Positions 29,168 to 38,106 of a stretch of 64,000 nucleotides of DNA are shown here, piece by piece. Positions within the stretch are counted from its first letter, which is position 1. Every line of letters starts with the position of its first letter. The position numbers were made by a program, and so were the translations under genes. The stretch is from Polynucleobacter sp. VK25. Its GTDB lineage: Bacteria > Pseudomonadota > Gammaproteobacteria > Burkholderiales > Burkholderiaceae. The notes under the pieces are model-generated. The model had not been told where the DNA came from. It saw only the letters and a list, made by a program, of their open reading frames with translations, and did not search any database. The stretch lies in NCBI RefSeq assembly GCF_018687355.1, contig NZ_CP061288.1:878144-942143 (forward strand), given 5' to 3'.

Positions 29168-29216
29168 TTTAGGCATGTTACTAACTCAGTAAGTAAATAA
29201 CCAAGTAAGGCTTAAA

Positions 29217-29921
29217 TTGGCAAATTTATTAGCCATCGACACCTCCGCAGCCTGGTGTTCGGTGGCTTTATCTTTAGGCGAACAAGTTGCAGAGCATAGG
29301 CATGAGGCCGTCTCGGCTGGCGCTAGCCAACTCCTATTGCCTTGGATTGAAGCGCTTTTGCGTAAAGCAAATATTGAATTAAAAGATTTGGATGCTATCG
29401 CAGTCGGTATCGGCCCTGGTGCATTTACGGGTGTGAGATTGGGGGTGGCAGCAGTTCAAGGATTGGCAATATCAAACAATCTACCAGTGATCGCCGTAAC
29501 TAGCCTTGATGCAATATCAGCTCAATTAATTACTACTCATGCATTTAAAGATATAAATCCAAAAGCATTCATCATTGCAATTGATGCGCGCATGGAGGAG
29601 GTTTATTGGGCTAAATATGAATATCAATCCAACCAATTGCCAAAGCGCATTGGCGATATTCGCCTTACAAAGCCGGAAGATATTGACCTTCAGGGCATTG
29701 AGTTCCTGGCTGGAAGCGCTATTAATGCCTACAGTAAGCGCTTGCCTCAATTTAAAGGCGCTCTAGATTCAGAGATTGCGATTTCCTCCTTGGGTATTTT
29801 GGCCTGCGCTAAACAAATGCTTGCAGAAGGAAAGCAGCAAGATGTTCGACAGCTTGAGCCTTTGTATGTGCGTAATAAGGTGGCCTTGACTACCGCTGAA
29901 CGTGAAGAGGCGTTTAAGTAA
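29217..29921 (+). CDS. tsaB: tRNA threonylcarbamoyladenosine synthase subunit TsaB
   Basis: Partner of TsaD and TsaE in making t6A37 of ANN-reading tRNAs. LLAIDTSAAWCSVALSLGEQV is the ASKHA N-terminal motif, then GPGAFTGVRLGVAAVQGLA and AIDARMEEVYWA. TTG start, supported by TAAGG six bases upstream and by the conserved beginning at the next residues. Its stop shares one base with rimI (TAATG), a common pairing. Confidence 0.93.
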   Translation: MANLLAIDTSAAWCSVALSLGEQVAEHRHEAVSAGASQLLLPWIEALLRKANIELKDLDAIAVGIGPGAFTGVRLGVAAVQGLAISNNLPVIAVTSLDAISAQLITTHAFKDINPKAFIIAIDARMEEVYWAKYEYQSNQLPKRIGDIRLTKPEDIDLQGIEFLAGSAINAYSKRLPQFKGALDSEIAISSLGILACAKQMLAEGKQQDVRQLEPLYVRNKVALTTAEREEAFK

Positions 29922-30451
29922 TGTCAAATCATTCGTCGGTCGGCGGTGAGGCTGAACTCTCATTCTTGGCAATGCAAGCTGCAGACCTTGATGAGGTGTT
30001 GAGAATTGAATCAGTCTCACATATTCATCCTTGGACCAAGGGAAACTTTTCAGATTCTTTAGCTGCCGGGCATTGGGCCTATTGCATCCGCCCACAAGTG
30101 GATCAAGTTGTGAAGGGGTCTTATTTAGATCCAGCTGTTCTATGGGCGTATTGCATTTTATTTCCCGCTGTAGATGAATTACATCTTCTGAACATTACGG
30201 TTTCACCTCATTTGCGCAAGCTTGGTCTTGGGCAAAGAATGATGGCTGCCATCGAAGGGGTTGCTGTTCAACAGAAAATGCCGCGCATCATATTGGAAGT
30301 GCGGCCCACCAATACCGCAGCATTAGCGCTTTATCAAAAACTTGGGTACGAACAGATTGGCGTTCGCAAGAATTACTATCCAGCAAGCCCAGAGACCTGT
30401 TCTCGTGAGGATGCACTGGTGATGGCCAAATCGATTAAGCTAGAGTCATGA
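29921..30451 (+). CDS. rimI: ribosomal protein S18 alanine N-acetyltransferase
   Basis: GNAT acetyltransferase, 176 residues, that acetylates the N-terminus of S18. ILFPAVDELHLLNITVSPHLRKLGLGQRMM holds the acetyl-CoA binding R/Q-x-x-G-x-G/A signature, and RPTNTAALALYQKLGYEQIGVRKNYYP the acceptor side. It has an insert VDQVVKGSYLDPAVLWAY compared with the ~150-residue E. coli RimI. Overlaps the next gene by 4 bases, so three genes are coupled. Confidence 0.9.
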   Translation: MSNHSSVGGEAELSFLAMQAADLDEVLRIESVSHIHPWTKGNFSDSLAAGHWAYCIRPQVDQVVKGSYLDPAVLWAYCILFPAVDELHLLNITVSPHLRKLGLGQRMMAAIEGVAVQQKMPRIILEVRPTNTAALALYQKLGYEQIGVRKNYYPASPETCSREDALVMAKSIKLES

Positions 30452-30972
30452 CCAATAATCATTCAGTCTTTTTAAAGGAAATGGGCATCACGGAGTGGAC
30501 CTCCCGCGATGCTGTGCAGCCTTTTGTAGCATCTTCAGTTGCTAATAACACCCAAGACTCCGTAGCAGAGAATGAATCAACGCAGCGAGCTTCCTATGGC
30601 GTTTGGTGGTTTTTCGGTAACGAACCTCAGGGTGAGGCAAAAGTTCTGTTTCAGAGCATCATTCGTGTTTTGGGATTGGCTAAGAATGAATGGATCTGGA
30701 AGAGCTCCACTGACAAGCTATCTCAGTTATCAAGCCCAGACACACCAGTAGTGGCGTTAGCCTTTGGCGGTACGGTTGCCCAGAAAATTACCGGAGAGAG
30801 AGATCCATTACCTCAGCTCCGCGAGACTGTGCTGGCCTTAAATACTGGTAACGAAGAAGAGATTCCGGTGATTGCTTCATTTGAGTTAAACCAAGCCCTC
30901 ACCAGTGCAAAAGAGAAGTCATTGCTATGGCAAGATTTACTGCTTGCTAGGTCGGTACTGCAAAATAGCTGA
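30448..30972 (+). CDS. HolD-like / degenerate uracil-DNA-glycosylase-like protein
   Basis: 174 residues. The N-terminus FLKEMGITEWTSRDAVQP resembles the start of E. coli HolD (DNA polymerase III psi; QLQQLGITQWSLR), and in E. coli holD also neighbours rimI. The rest follows the pattern of a family 4 uracil-DNA glycosylase: YGVWWFFGNEPQGEA for GEAPG, then VVALAFGGTVAQKI, then IPVIASFELNQALTSAKEK for the TYHPSYLL motif. The Fe-S cysteines and catalytic residues are absent, so glycosylase activity is unlikely. I infer a psi-type clamp-loader subunit or inactive UDG relative. It overlaps rimI by 4 bases. Confidence 0.55.
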   Translation: MTNNHSVFLKEMGITEWTSRDAVQPFVASSVANNTQDSVAENESTQRASYGVWWFFGNEPQGEAKVLFQSIIRVLGLAKNEWIWKSSTDKLSQLSSPDTPVVALAFGGTVAQKITGERDPLPQLRETVLALNTGNEEEIPVIASFELNQALTSAKEKSLLWQDLLLARSVLQNS

Positions 30973-30985
30973 AGGTGAAGTCATA

Positions 30986-31003
30986 ACTAAGTCATGACTT
31001 AGT
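30986..31003. repeat. 18-bp perfect palindrome between convergent genes
   Basis: ACTAAGTCATGACTTAGT equals its reverse complement. It fills most of the 42-base gap between the HolD-like gene (+) and lplT (-). No T-run follows on either side, so it is not a classical terminator; it may form a cruciform or bind a protein. Confidence 0.6.
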
Positions 31004-31014
31004 GGTGAGTAAGC

Positions 31015-32334
31015 TTAGTGCTTATGTTCGCCAATCAAATGCATAGAGTCATATTCCGCTTGATTTCTGGCGTGCCGCTTAATGACAAGCCACATGATGA
31101 GACTTACAGCCACACCAAAACCAATGATGACAATTTGAACGGGCACATCTAACCAGATCAGTAGTGAGTAGATCATCAACATCATCAACACTGAAATGTT
31201 TTCGTTAAAGTTCTGAACGGCGATAGAGTGGCCTGCCGACATCAGAACGTGACCTCGATGTTGCAACAAGGCATTCATAGGTACTACAAAGTAACCGGCC
31301 AACCAGCCTACCAAAATCAGCAATATATAAGCAGGCAATAAGTTCAGAGTAACCTGCAGTTTACCGATAGAAAAAATACTTGTATTCGGTAGTAGATCTG
31401 AGTTGTAGACAGCCATGACACAGACAACCAGACCCATGGCGATGCCATACGGCAGAACGTTTAAAGACTTACGCAACGGAATTCTCCAGGCGGCATAAAC
31501 TGCACCGCCGGCTACTCCAACGGCGGATATCGCTTGCAGAATTGCACCCTGAGATAAATTCATGTGCAGCGCAACTTGCGCCCACTTAATCACAATAAAT
31601 TGCAGGGTAGCGCCGGCACCCCAGAATAAGGTGGTGACCGCTAAAGAGATTTGACCAAGGCGATCATCCCAAAGGGTCTTAAAGCAAATAGCAAAGTCTT
31701 TAACCAACTCTATTGGATTGGTTTTTTGAGAAACGTAGCGAGCGCCAGTATCTGGAATCTTGAGGTTAATCAGAGCCGCAACTACATAAATCATCATGAT
31801 GATTAAGATGGCTGATTCAGCTGGGGTATCAATACCAGTCTCAAATGTAGGTATATCCCAAGCCAAAAGACTTTGAGATACGGTGCTGCTAATGAGGACG
31901 CCACCTAAAACGGTTCCCAGAATGATGGACCCAACCGTGAGACCCTCAATCCAACCATTGGCGGCAACTAATTTTTCAGGGGGTAGTAATTCGGTCAGAA
32001 TGCCGTACTTCGCTGGTGAGTAAGCTGCAGCGCCAAGACCAACAATGGCATAAGACATTAATGGGTGACTGCCAAATAACATGGCCACACACCCTACAAA
32101 CTTAATGGTATTGGTAATGAACATGACATTACCCTTGGGGCGGGAGTCTGCAAACGCTCCAACAAAGGCTGCCAAGAGAACATAGGACAATACAAAGAAC
32201 AATTTGAGCAAAGGCGTCATCCAGGCCGGCGCGTGAAGCTGGGCCAAGAGGGCAATAGCTGCTATCAGGAGAGCATTATCAGCAAGCGACGAAAAAAATT
32301 GCGCCGCCATAATGATGTAAAAGCTACGGTTCAT
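31015..32334 (-). CDS. lplT: lysophospholipid transporter LplT
   Basis: Inner-membrane MFS carrier that flips lysophosphatidylethanolamine inward for re-acylation. 439 residues with about 12 hydrophobic segments; FYIIMAAQFFSSLADNALLI at the start and AAYSPAKYGILTELLPPEKLVAANGWIEGL are typical of LplT. FVVPMNALLQHRGH in the second half is also conserved. No acyltransferase gene (aas) is adjacent. Divergent from alr with a 50-base gap, a common betaproteobacterial pairing. Confidence 0.9.
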   Translation of the reverse strand: MNRSFYIIMAAQFFSSLADNALLIAAIALLAQLHAPAWMTPLLKLFFVLSYVLLAAFVGAFADSRPKGNVMFITNTIKFVGCVAMLFGSHPLMSYAIVGLGAAAYSPAKYGILTELLPPEKLVAANGWIEGLTVGSIILGTVLGGVLISSTVSQSLLAWDIPTFETGIDTPAESAILIIMMIYVVAALINLKIPDTGARYVSQKTNPIELVKDFAICFKTLWDDRLGQISLAVTTLFWGAGATLQFIVIKWAQVALHMNLSQGAILQAISAVGVAGGAVYAAWRIPLRKSLNVLPYGIAMGLVVCVMAVYNSDLLPNTSIFSIGKLQVTLNLLPAYILLILVGWLAGYFVVPMNALLQHRGHVLMSAGHSIAVQNFNENISVLMMLMIYSLLIWLDVPVQIVIIGFGVAVSLIMWLVIKRHARNQAEYDSMHLIGEHKH

Positions 32335-32354
32335 TCGTACAATCTAGTCATTAA

Positions 32355-32360
32355 TACAAT
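32355..32360 (+). promoter_or_regulatory. putative -10 element of alr
   Basis: TACAAT would start the transcript near 32367, just above AAGGAGGGG (32371-32379), giving a short leader with a strong ribosome binding site. Confidence 0.35.
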
Positions 32361-32384
32361 TAAAACATGAAAGGAGGGGTGAAT

Positions 32385-33500
32385 ATGGGTGAATCTGCTA
32401 ACAGCCTGATTAATAGACCAATTTTGGCGTCTATTCATTCTGCTGCCTTTCAGCATAATTTAAACCGAGTTCGTGAATTGGCGCCAGAGTCCAAGATTTG
32501 GTCTGTCATTAAAGCCCGTGCTTATGGTCATTGCTTTGATGCTGCTCTGAAGGGTTTGGCCTCTACCGATGGCTTTGCCTTATTGGACATACAGGACGCA
32601 GCCTGGCTACGCGATCACGGCTGGGAAGGGCGAATCCTGCTTTTGGAGGGGTTTTTCCATGAAAACGAGTTGAGCCGCGCACAAGAGTTGGCGTGTGACT
32701 TGGTGGTCCATTGCGATGCTCAAGTCGAGTGGCTTGAACGTTTCAAACATAAAGACCATAAACCTTTTAATGTTTTTCTAAAGATGAATACCGGCATGAA
32801 TCGTTTGGGTTTCAAACCTAAAGCCTACCGAACCGCATTTCATCGCTTGCATGCTGCTGGATACCACATGCATCACATGACCCATTTTGCGAATGCCGAT
32901 CAAGTCGATCGATTGCCTTCGGTTGGCGCTCAACAAGAGCTATTTAATGAAACGATTGCGGGCCTAGCAGGCTCAACCTCCTTAGCGAACTCTGCCGCTA
33001 TTTTGTGGCATCGCAATGCTTTGGGTGACTGGGTGCGACCCGGAATCATGCTCTATGGCGCCTCGCCAACAGGACTGTACGCCGATATAGAGCATGCCAA
33101 TCTACAAGCAGTCATGCACCTTCACAGTGAAATTATTGATATTCAGGAACTACAAAAAGGGGATCGCATTGGCTACGGCGGTCGTTATGAGGCGCCTGAT
33201 GCAATGCGTATTGGTATTGTTGCTTGTGGCTATGCTGACGGATATCCACGTCATGCAAAAGATGGCACTCCAGTTTGGGTATCCACCGGTAGTGATGGCG
33301 TCATTTGCTCTCTAGTAGGTCGAGTTTCAATGGATATGCTGGCGATTGATTTACGTCAGGCGCCTAATGCCAAGATCGGAAGCCTAGTACAACTCTGGGG
33401 CGATAAAGTTCCCGTCGATGAGGTTGCACGAATGAGCGATACGATTGGATATGAGTTGCTTTGCGCTGTCGCACCTAGAGTGCCGGTTGAGATTAAATAA
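32385..33500 (+). CDS. alr: alanine racemase
   Basis: PLP enzyme that makes D-alanine for peptidoglycan. The PLP lysine is K43 in SVIKARAYGHC (usually KANAYGHG or KADAYGHG, so Arg and Cys are unusual here). The second catalytic residue, Y264, is in RIGYGGRY. The ATG at 32385 is chosen because AAGGAGGGG lies six bases upstream; the earlier ATG at 32367 lies before that ribosome binding site. 371 residues is normal. A terminator follows. Confidence 0.93.
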   Translation: MGESANSLINRPILASIHSAAFQHNLNRVRELAPESKIWSVIKARAYGHCFDAALKGLASTDGFALLDIQDAAWLRDHGWEGRILLLEGFFHENELSRAQELACDLVVHCDAQVEWLERFKHKDHKPFNVFLKMNTGMNRLGFKPKAYRTAFHRLHAAGYHMHHMTHFANADQVDRLPSVGAQQELFNETIAGLAGSTSLANSAAILWHRNALGDWVRPGIMLYGASPTGLYADIEHANLQAVMHLHSEIIDIQELQKGDRIGYGGRYEAPDAMRIGIVACGYADGYPRHAKDGTPVWVSTGSDGVICSLVGRVSMDMLAIDLRQAPNAKIGSLVQLWGDKVPVDEVARMSDTIGYELLCAVAPRVPVEIK

Positions 33501-33550
33501 AAGCCAATAAACAAATAAACAAATAACCAAATCAAGCAATTCTGTCTAAT

Positions 33551-33580
33551 AAAAAATCCTCCAGTGCGGAGGATTTTTTT
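33551..33580. terminator. bidirectional rho-independent terminator
   Basis: AAAAAATCCTCC and GGAGGATTTTTTT form an 8-bp GC-bearing stem extended by A/T pairs, with loop AGTGC. It separates alr (+) and bamD (-) and has T-runs in both directions. Confidence 0.9.
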
Positions 33581-33618
33581 ATGCATCAAGAAATAATTTG
33601 AAATAAGTGTATTAAAAA

Positions 33619-34533
33619 TTATTTATTCCAGAACTGCCACCATCTACGCTCTTTTTTAACGCGTTGACCAGTCTCCATCATCTGGCTATCCGGGAAATTA
33701 AGTTTAAAGACACGGGCAGAATCGTTGCTCAACTGAATCATGCCAAGCTTTTCATACGACTTCGTCAGAATGTAAAGCGCTTCTTCAACGGCAGGTGCGC
33801 GGTCATAATCTCGTATCACTAGCTGAGCCCGGTTGGCTGCAGCTAGGTAGGCGCCACGTTGATAGTAAAAACGCGCTACCAAAACGTCCGCCTCTGCAAG
33901 GGAGTTAACGATGTAACGCATCCGGTCCAAAGCATCGGGAGCGTATTTACTATTTGGGAAACGCTCAACAACTACTTTGAAGGATTCAAACGCTTCCTTA
34001 GCGGCTTTAGGGTCACGCTCACTTAGATCCTGTCCAGTAAATTTGCCCAACCATCCCAGATCATCGTTAAAAGTAATAAGACCTTTTAAATAGTATGCGT
34101 AATCTAAGTTTGGGCTGCCTTGGTGTAATTTAATAAAGCGATCAATCGCAACGAGTGCCTGAGTTTGCTCTTGTGCTTTCCAATAGCAATAGGCTGCATT
34201 AATTTGGGCTTGTTGTGAGTAAGGACCAAATGGAAAGCGTGCCTCTAATTTCTCAAAGTATTTTCCGCATTTAGCAAAGTCGGCATCGTTGAGTTTGTCA
34301 GTGGCCTCCGAATAGAGTTTTGCCTCAGACCAAATGTCGGTGTCATCTTTGCTGCCATCACTACCTGCGCATCCACCTAACAACATTAATGCAAGGATCA
34401 GGGCAAAAATCAGGGCGAAAGGAGCGCTGTATACATGTGAGCTCTTTTTTTGTGGGGAAGAATTCCCAGCAAGCCTTAAACTGGCGTCTGATATTACGTC
34501 GGACATAACTGAAAGGCTCTCTAAGCGTGGCAT
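33619..34533 (-). CDS. bamD: outer membrane assembly lipoprotein BamD
   Basis: Essential part of the BAM complex that inserts outer-membrane proteins. The lipobox LLGGC puts the lipid on C55, after an unusually long N-terminal stretch of ~38 residues before the hydrophobic segment. Tetratricopeptide repeats follow: LNDADFAKCGKYFEKLEARFP, AQINAAYCYWKAQEQ, FKVVVERFPNSKYAPDALDRM and VEEALYILTKSYEKLG. Start: ATG at 34533 has AGGAG nine bases upstream; an alternative at 34506 has none. The chosen start overlaps the divergent rluD start by 7 bases. Confidence 0.92.
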   Translation of the reverse strand: MPRLESLSVMSDVISDASLRLAGNSSPQKKSSHVYSAPFALIFALILALMLLGGCAGSDGSKDDTDIWSEAKLYSEATDKLNDADFAKCGKYFEKLEARFPFGPYSQQAQINAAYCYWKAQEQTQALVAIDRFIKLHQGSPNLDYAYYLKGLITFNDDLGWLGKFTGQDLSERDPKAAKEAFESFKVVVERFPNSKYAPDALDRMRYIVNSLAEADVLVARFYYQRGAYLAAANRAQLVIRDYDRAPAVEEALYILTKSYEKLGMIQLSNDSARVFKLNFPDSQMMETGQRVKKERRWWQFWNK

Positions 34534-35567
34534 TGCCGCAAACTCCTGATTCGAATCCCATTGATTATATCGATGATGAGGATTTCATCTCCCTAGATAT
34601 CCCTTTAGAGATGGCTGGTGAGCGCTTGGATAAGGTGCTGGCACAGTCTTTGCCGGATTATTCGCGCAATCGCCTTAAGGCTTGGGTTGAGGCGGGGGGT
34701 GTGATGGTTGATGGAAAAGTCACCAAAGCCCGTTACTTGCTCCATGGTGGCGAGAGTATTAAGGTATTTCCGCAAGAAATGCCTGAGCAATTTGCCTTTA
34801 GCCCAGAAGATATTGCCTTAGAGGTGGTTTATGAGGATGACGCCATCATTGTGGTGAATAAGCCACCGGGCCTCGTGGTGCATCCGGCGGCTGGAAATTG
34901 GTCGGGGACGCTACTAAATGGACTCTTATTTCGCTATCCAGAGCTGAAGTTGCTTCCTAGGGCAGGAATTGTTCATCGCCTAGATAAAGATACCTCGGGA
35001 TTAATGGTGGTGGCCCGCACCTCACAGGCACAAACCTCTTTAGTCCGCCAACTGCAAGAGCGAACGGTAGGGCGCCGCTATCTTGCTTGCGTTTGGGGAG
35101 ATCCCCCAAGCCAAGGAAAGGTCCTGGCAGCGGTTGGCCGTGATCAACGGGATCGATTGAAAATGGCAGCTGGCAGCCCCCAAGGTAAGCCCGCAGCTAC
35201 TTTATTTAGACGCCTAGCCAAAGGTTTGGTTGGGGAGTCCACTGTTGCGCTGCTGGAGTGTCGACTGGAGACCGGACGCACCCATCAGATTCGGGTTCAT
35301 TTAGAGTCCCTTGGCTTTCCCTTAGTCGGCGATCCTGTCTATCGCAAAAAAACACCGGGTGCAGCCAAAATCCTAACATTCAATCGCCAAGCCTTGCATG
35401 CCTTTGCGCTGAGTCTTCAGCATCCAGTTAAAAATGAATTGATGACTTGGTTTCGATTGCCGCCGCAAGACATTATTGAGTTGTTGCCCCAGCTTGGAAT
35501 GAATGAAGAGGTTCTTCCTAAAGAGGCTGTGGTGTTGACCTCTATAGAAAATGAATTGCGCTCATGA
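34527..35567 (+). CDS. rluD: 23S rRNA pseudouridine synthase RluD
   Basis: Makes pseudouridines 1911/1915/1917 of 23S rRNA helix 69. An S4 RNA-binding domain (GERLDKVLAQSLPDYSRNRL ... GGVMVDGK, residues ~30-95) precedes the catalytic domain with AGIVHRLDKDTSGL, whose Asp153 is the nucleophile; TGRTHQIRVHL is also conserved. 346 residues is usual. GTG start with AAAGG ten bases upstream. It overlaps bamD head to head and pgeF tail to head (ATGA). Confidence 0.93.
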   Translation: MALPQTPDSNPIDYIDDEDFISLDIPLEMAGERLDKVLAQSLPDYSRNRLKAWVEAGGVMVDGKVTKARYLLHGGESIKVFPQEMPEQFAFSPEDIALEVVYEDDAIIVVNKPPGLVVHPAAGNWSGTLLNGLLFRYPELKLLPRAGIVHRLDKDTSGLMVVARTSQAQTSLVRQLQERTVGRRYLACVWGDPPSQGKVLAAVGRDQRDRLKMAAGSPQGKPAATLFRRLAKGLVGESTVALLECRLETGRTHQIRVHLESLGFPLVGDPVYRKKTPGAAKILTFNRQALHAFALSLQHPVKNELMTWFRLPPQDIIELLPQLGMNEEVLPKEAVVLTSIENELRS

Positions 35568-36325
35568 GTTTCATTACCCCTCAGTGGTCGACACCAAATT
35601 CAGTTAAAGCCTTGGTGAGCACTCGTAAGGGGGGCGTTAGTCAAAAGCCTTTTGATTCTTTGAATCTAGGTGACCATGTGGGCGATGAGCTTAATAACGT
35701 TTTGACGAATAGAGCTATCTTCGCCAAGGAATTGCCAGCAGAGCCCATTTGGTTAAAGCAGGTCCATGGTACGGCGGTCAGCACTCCGCAAAGTCGTCAA
35801 TTAAACCCAGGTGTAAATCATCAAGCCGATGCTTCTGTTACCAACATTCCAGGAGAGGTATTGGCTATCATGACTGCCGATTGCCTCCCCGTTCTTTTTG
35901 CCAATACAGAAGGGTCTGTTATTGGCGCCGCACATGCTGGCTGGAGGGGCCTGTGTGCCGGAATTCTTGAAAATACCCTCGCTGAGCTATTAAAACTTTC
36001 TAGCGATAAAAATCCATCTAATGTAATGGCATGGCTAGGCCCTGCAATAGGTCCTGACGCATTTGAGGTTGGAGATGATGTGTTAACGGCTTTCAATAAC
36101 GCTGCTTACCCCATCCCGATGGATGCATTTAAAGCGCTTGACCATAAACCAGGCAAGTTCTTGGCCGATATTTACAAACTAGCAAAAGGGCGGCTGGAGG
36201 CTTGTGGCGTCAACATGATTTTTGGTGGGCAATATTGCACAGTGAGGGATCAAGAGCAGTTTTTTTCCTATCGCCGCGATGGTGATACCGGTCGATTTGC
36301 ATCTGCAATTTGGATCACAAAATAG
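35564..36325 (+). CDS. pgeF: peptidoglycan editing factor PgeF (YfiH/DUF152)
   Basis: Cytosolic enzyme of the laccase-like DUF152 family, which clears wrongly built UDP-MurNAc-Ser intermediates and has been tied to purine nucleoside phosphorylase activity. ISTRKGGVS-like start STRKGGVSQKPFDSLNLG, IMTADCLPVLFAN and AAHAGWRGL carry the metal-binding His and Cys; AWLGPAIGPDAFEVG follows. 253 residues is normal. ATGA overlap with rluD, the usual partner in proteobacteria. Confidence 0.92.
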   Translation: MSFITPQWSTPNSVKALVSTRKGGVSQKPFDSLNLGDHVGDELNNVLTNRAIFAKELPAEPIWLKQVHGTAVSTPQSRQLNPGVNHQADASVTNIPGEVLAIMTADCLPVLFANTEGSVIGAAHAGWRGLCAGILENTLAELLKLSSDKNPSNVMAWLGPAIGPDAFEVGDDVLTAFNNAAYPIPMDAFKALDHKPGKFLADIYKLAKGRLEACGVNMIFGGQYCTVRDQEQFFSYRRDGDTGRFASAIWITK

Positions 36326-36439
36326 ATTTGTAATAAATATACGGGTTAGTACTAGCTTATCCATTGGGCTAGGGTATTTGCGTATAACTCTATAGTGCTT
36401 AAGGGCGGAGAATGTCTTTAACTTATAGAAGAGACTAAT

Positions 36440-38074
36440 ATGTTTGCAGGTATGAATACGGGTGCAACGCCATCTTTGGCGCCGCACCATATGGCACTAA
36501 TTCCGCCAGAGCGTTTATCTGAAATTCAAAAAGAATATTTCACGGAATTGGCGCATATTGCAACCAATCCTGAAGCGATTGAGGTTAAAGACCGTCGTTT
36601 TGCAGGTCAAGCCTGGCACTCATCCTGGAGCAAAGTCATTGCTGCTACCTATTTACTCAATTCCAAATATTTAATGGAATTAGCAAAAGCAGTTGAGACA
36701 GATGAAAAGTCTAGGCAAAAAATTCTATTTACTACAGAGCAAATGATTGATGCACTTTCGCCATCAAATTTCATTGCCACCAATCCAGAGGTACTGGAAA
36801 GCATTATTAGCTCGCAAGGACAATCCATTCAAAAAGGCATTGTGAACTTGTTGGGGGATATGAAAAAAGGCAAGGTCTCTCAAACGGATGAATCTGCTTT
36901 TGAGGTTGGCAAAAATATTGCCACTACAGAAGGTCATGTGGTGTTTCGTAATGAGTTGTTTGAACTCATTCAATACACACCATTAACTGAGCAAGTGTTC
37001 GAGCGCCCATACTTAATGGTGCCACCATGCATCAACAAATATTACATTTTAGATTTGCAGCCTGATAACTCGGTAGTGCGCCATATGGTCAGCCAAGGCC
37101 ACACCGTCTTTTTAGTGTCTTGGAAAAATCCCGATGCTTCGATGGCCCAAGTGAGTTGGGATGACTATGTAGGCAAAGGTGTGATTAAAGCGATTGATGT
37201 TGTTAAAGAGGTCGGCGATACCAAGCAAATTAATATCTTGGGATTCTGCGTTGGCGGTACCTTAACCAGTTCAGCATTGGCGGTATTAGCGGCGCGAGAC
37301 GAGCATCCAGCCGCAAGCTTGACGTTGTTGACTACATTGTTGGACTTTACGGATACCGGCATTCTGGATGTCTTTATTGACGAAGGCATGGTCGAGATGC
37401 GCGAGAACAGCATTGGCGGCAAAGGTGGCAAGTACGGCATGATGTCGGGCTTAGATTTAGGAAATACCTTCTCATTCTTGCGCCCAAATGATTTGGTCTG
37501 GAACTATGTAGTGGAGAACTATCTCAAAGGTAATTCGCCTCCACCATTTGATTTGTTGTACTGGAATGGCGATTCTACGAACCTTCCTGGTGCAATGTAC
37601 TGCTGGTATTTACGTCATACCTATTTGCAAAATGATTTAGTCAAGCCTAACAAAGTCAAAATTTGCGGTGAAAAGATCGATCTCGGAAAAATCAAATGTC
37701 CGGCCTATTTATATGCTTCGCAGGAAGATCATATTGTTCCTTGGCAGTCTGCTTATGAGTCAACACATCTCCTCAAAGGGAAAAATCGTTTTGTTCTTGG
37801 AGCGTCTGGACACATTGCGGGCGTCATCAATCCGCCCGCTAAAAATAAACGCTACTACTTTGAAAACAGCAAGATTGCACCAACAGCTCAAGAGTGGCTG
37901 CAGGGTGCAAAACAAATACAAGGTAGCTGGTGGCCTGACTACACTCAGTGGCTAGAGCAATTTGGCGGTGAGAAGAGGCAGGCTAGCGCTACCTTTGGTA
38001 ACGCTAAGTACAAAAAAATGGAAGCTGCACCTGGTGTTTATGTCAAAGAAAAAGCAACACCAGAAATTCAATAA
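36440..38074 (+). CDS. phaC: class I poly(3-hydroxyalkanoate) synthase
   Basis: Polymerises hydroxybutyryl-CoA into PHB granules. The lipase-like box is GFCVGG with nucleophile C270; D430 (SQEDHIVPW) and H458 (GASGHIAGVINPP) complete the triad. WKNPDASMAQVSWDDY and WWPDYTQWL near the end are class I hallmarks. 544 residues is slightly shorter than Cupriavidus PhaC at the N-terminus. Leads the PHB cluster; the 114-base gap upstream shows no confident promoter. Confidence 0.95.
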   Translation: MFAGMNTGATPSLAPHHMALIPPERLSEIQKEYFTELAHIATNPEAIEVKDRRFAGQAWHSSWSKVIAATYLLNSKYLMELAKAVETDEKSRQKILFTTEQMIDALSPSNFIATNPEVLESIISSQGQSIQKGIVNLLGDMKKGKVSQTDESAFEVGKNIATTEGHVVFRNELFELIQYTPLTEQVFERPYLMVPPCINKYYILDLQPDNSVVRHMVSQGHTVFLVSWKNPDASMAQVSWDDYVGKGVIKAIDVVKEVGDTKQINILGFCVGGTLTSSALAVLAARDEHPAASLTLLTTLLDFTDTGILDVFIDEGMVEMRENSIGGKGGKYGMMSGLDLGNTFSFLRPNDLVWNYVVENYLKGNSPPPFDLLYWNGDSTNLPGAMYCWYLRHTYLQNDLVKPNKVKICGEKIDLGKIKCPAYLYASQEDHIVPWQSAYESTHLLKGKNRFVLGASGHIAGVINPPAKNKRYYFENSKIAPTAQEWLQGAKQIQGSWWPDYTQWLEQFGGEKRQASATFGNAKYKKMEAAPGVYVKEKATPEIQ

Positions 38075-38106
38075 CGATTAACGAAGGTTTTTAAAAGGGG
38101 AATTCA

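Noticed and set aside
36326..36439. Sigma54 promoter before phaC (TGG..TTTGC)
   Set aside because: The spacing between GG and GC does not fit the fixed -24/-12 distance, and no clear sigma70 promoter was found either.
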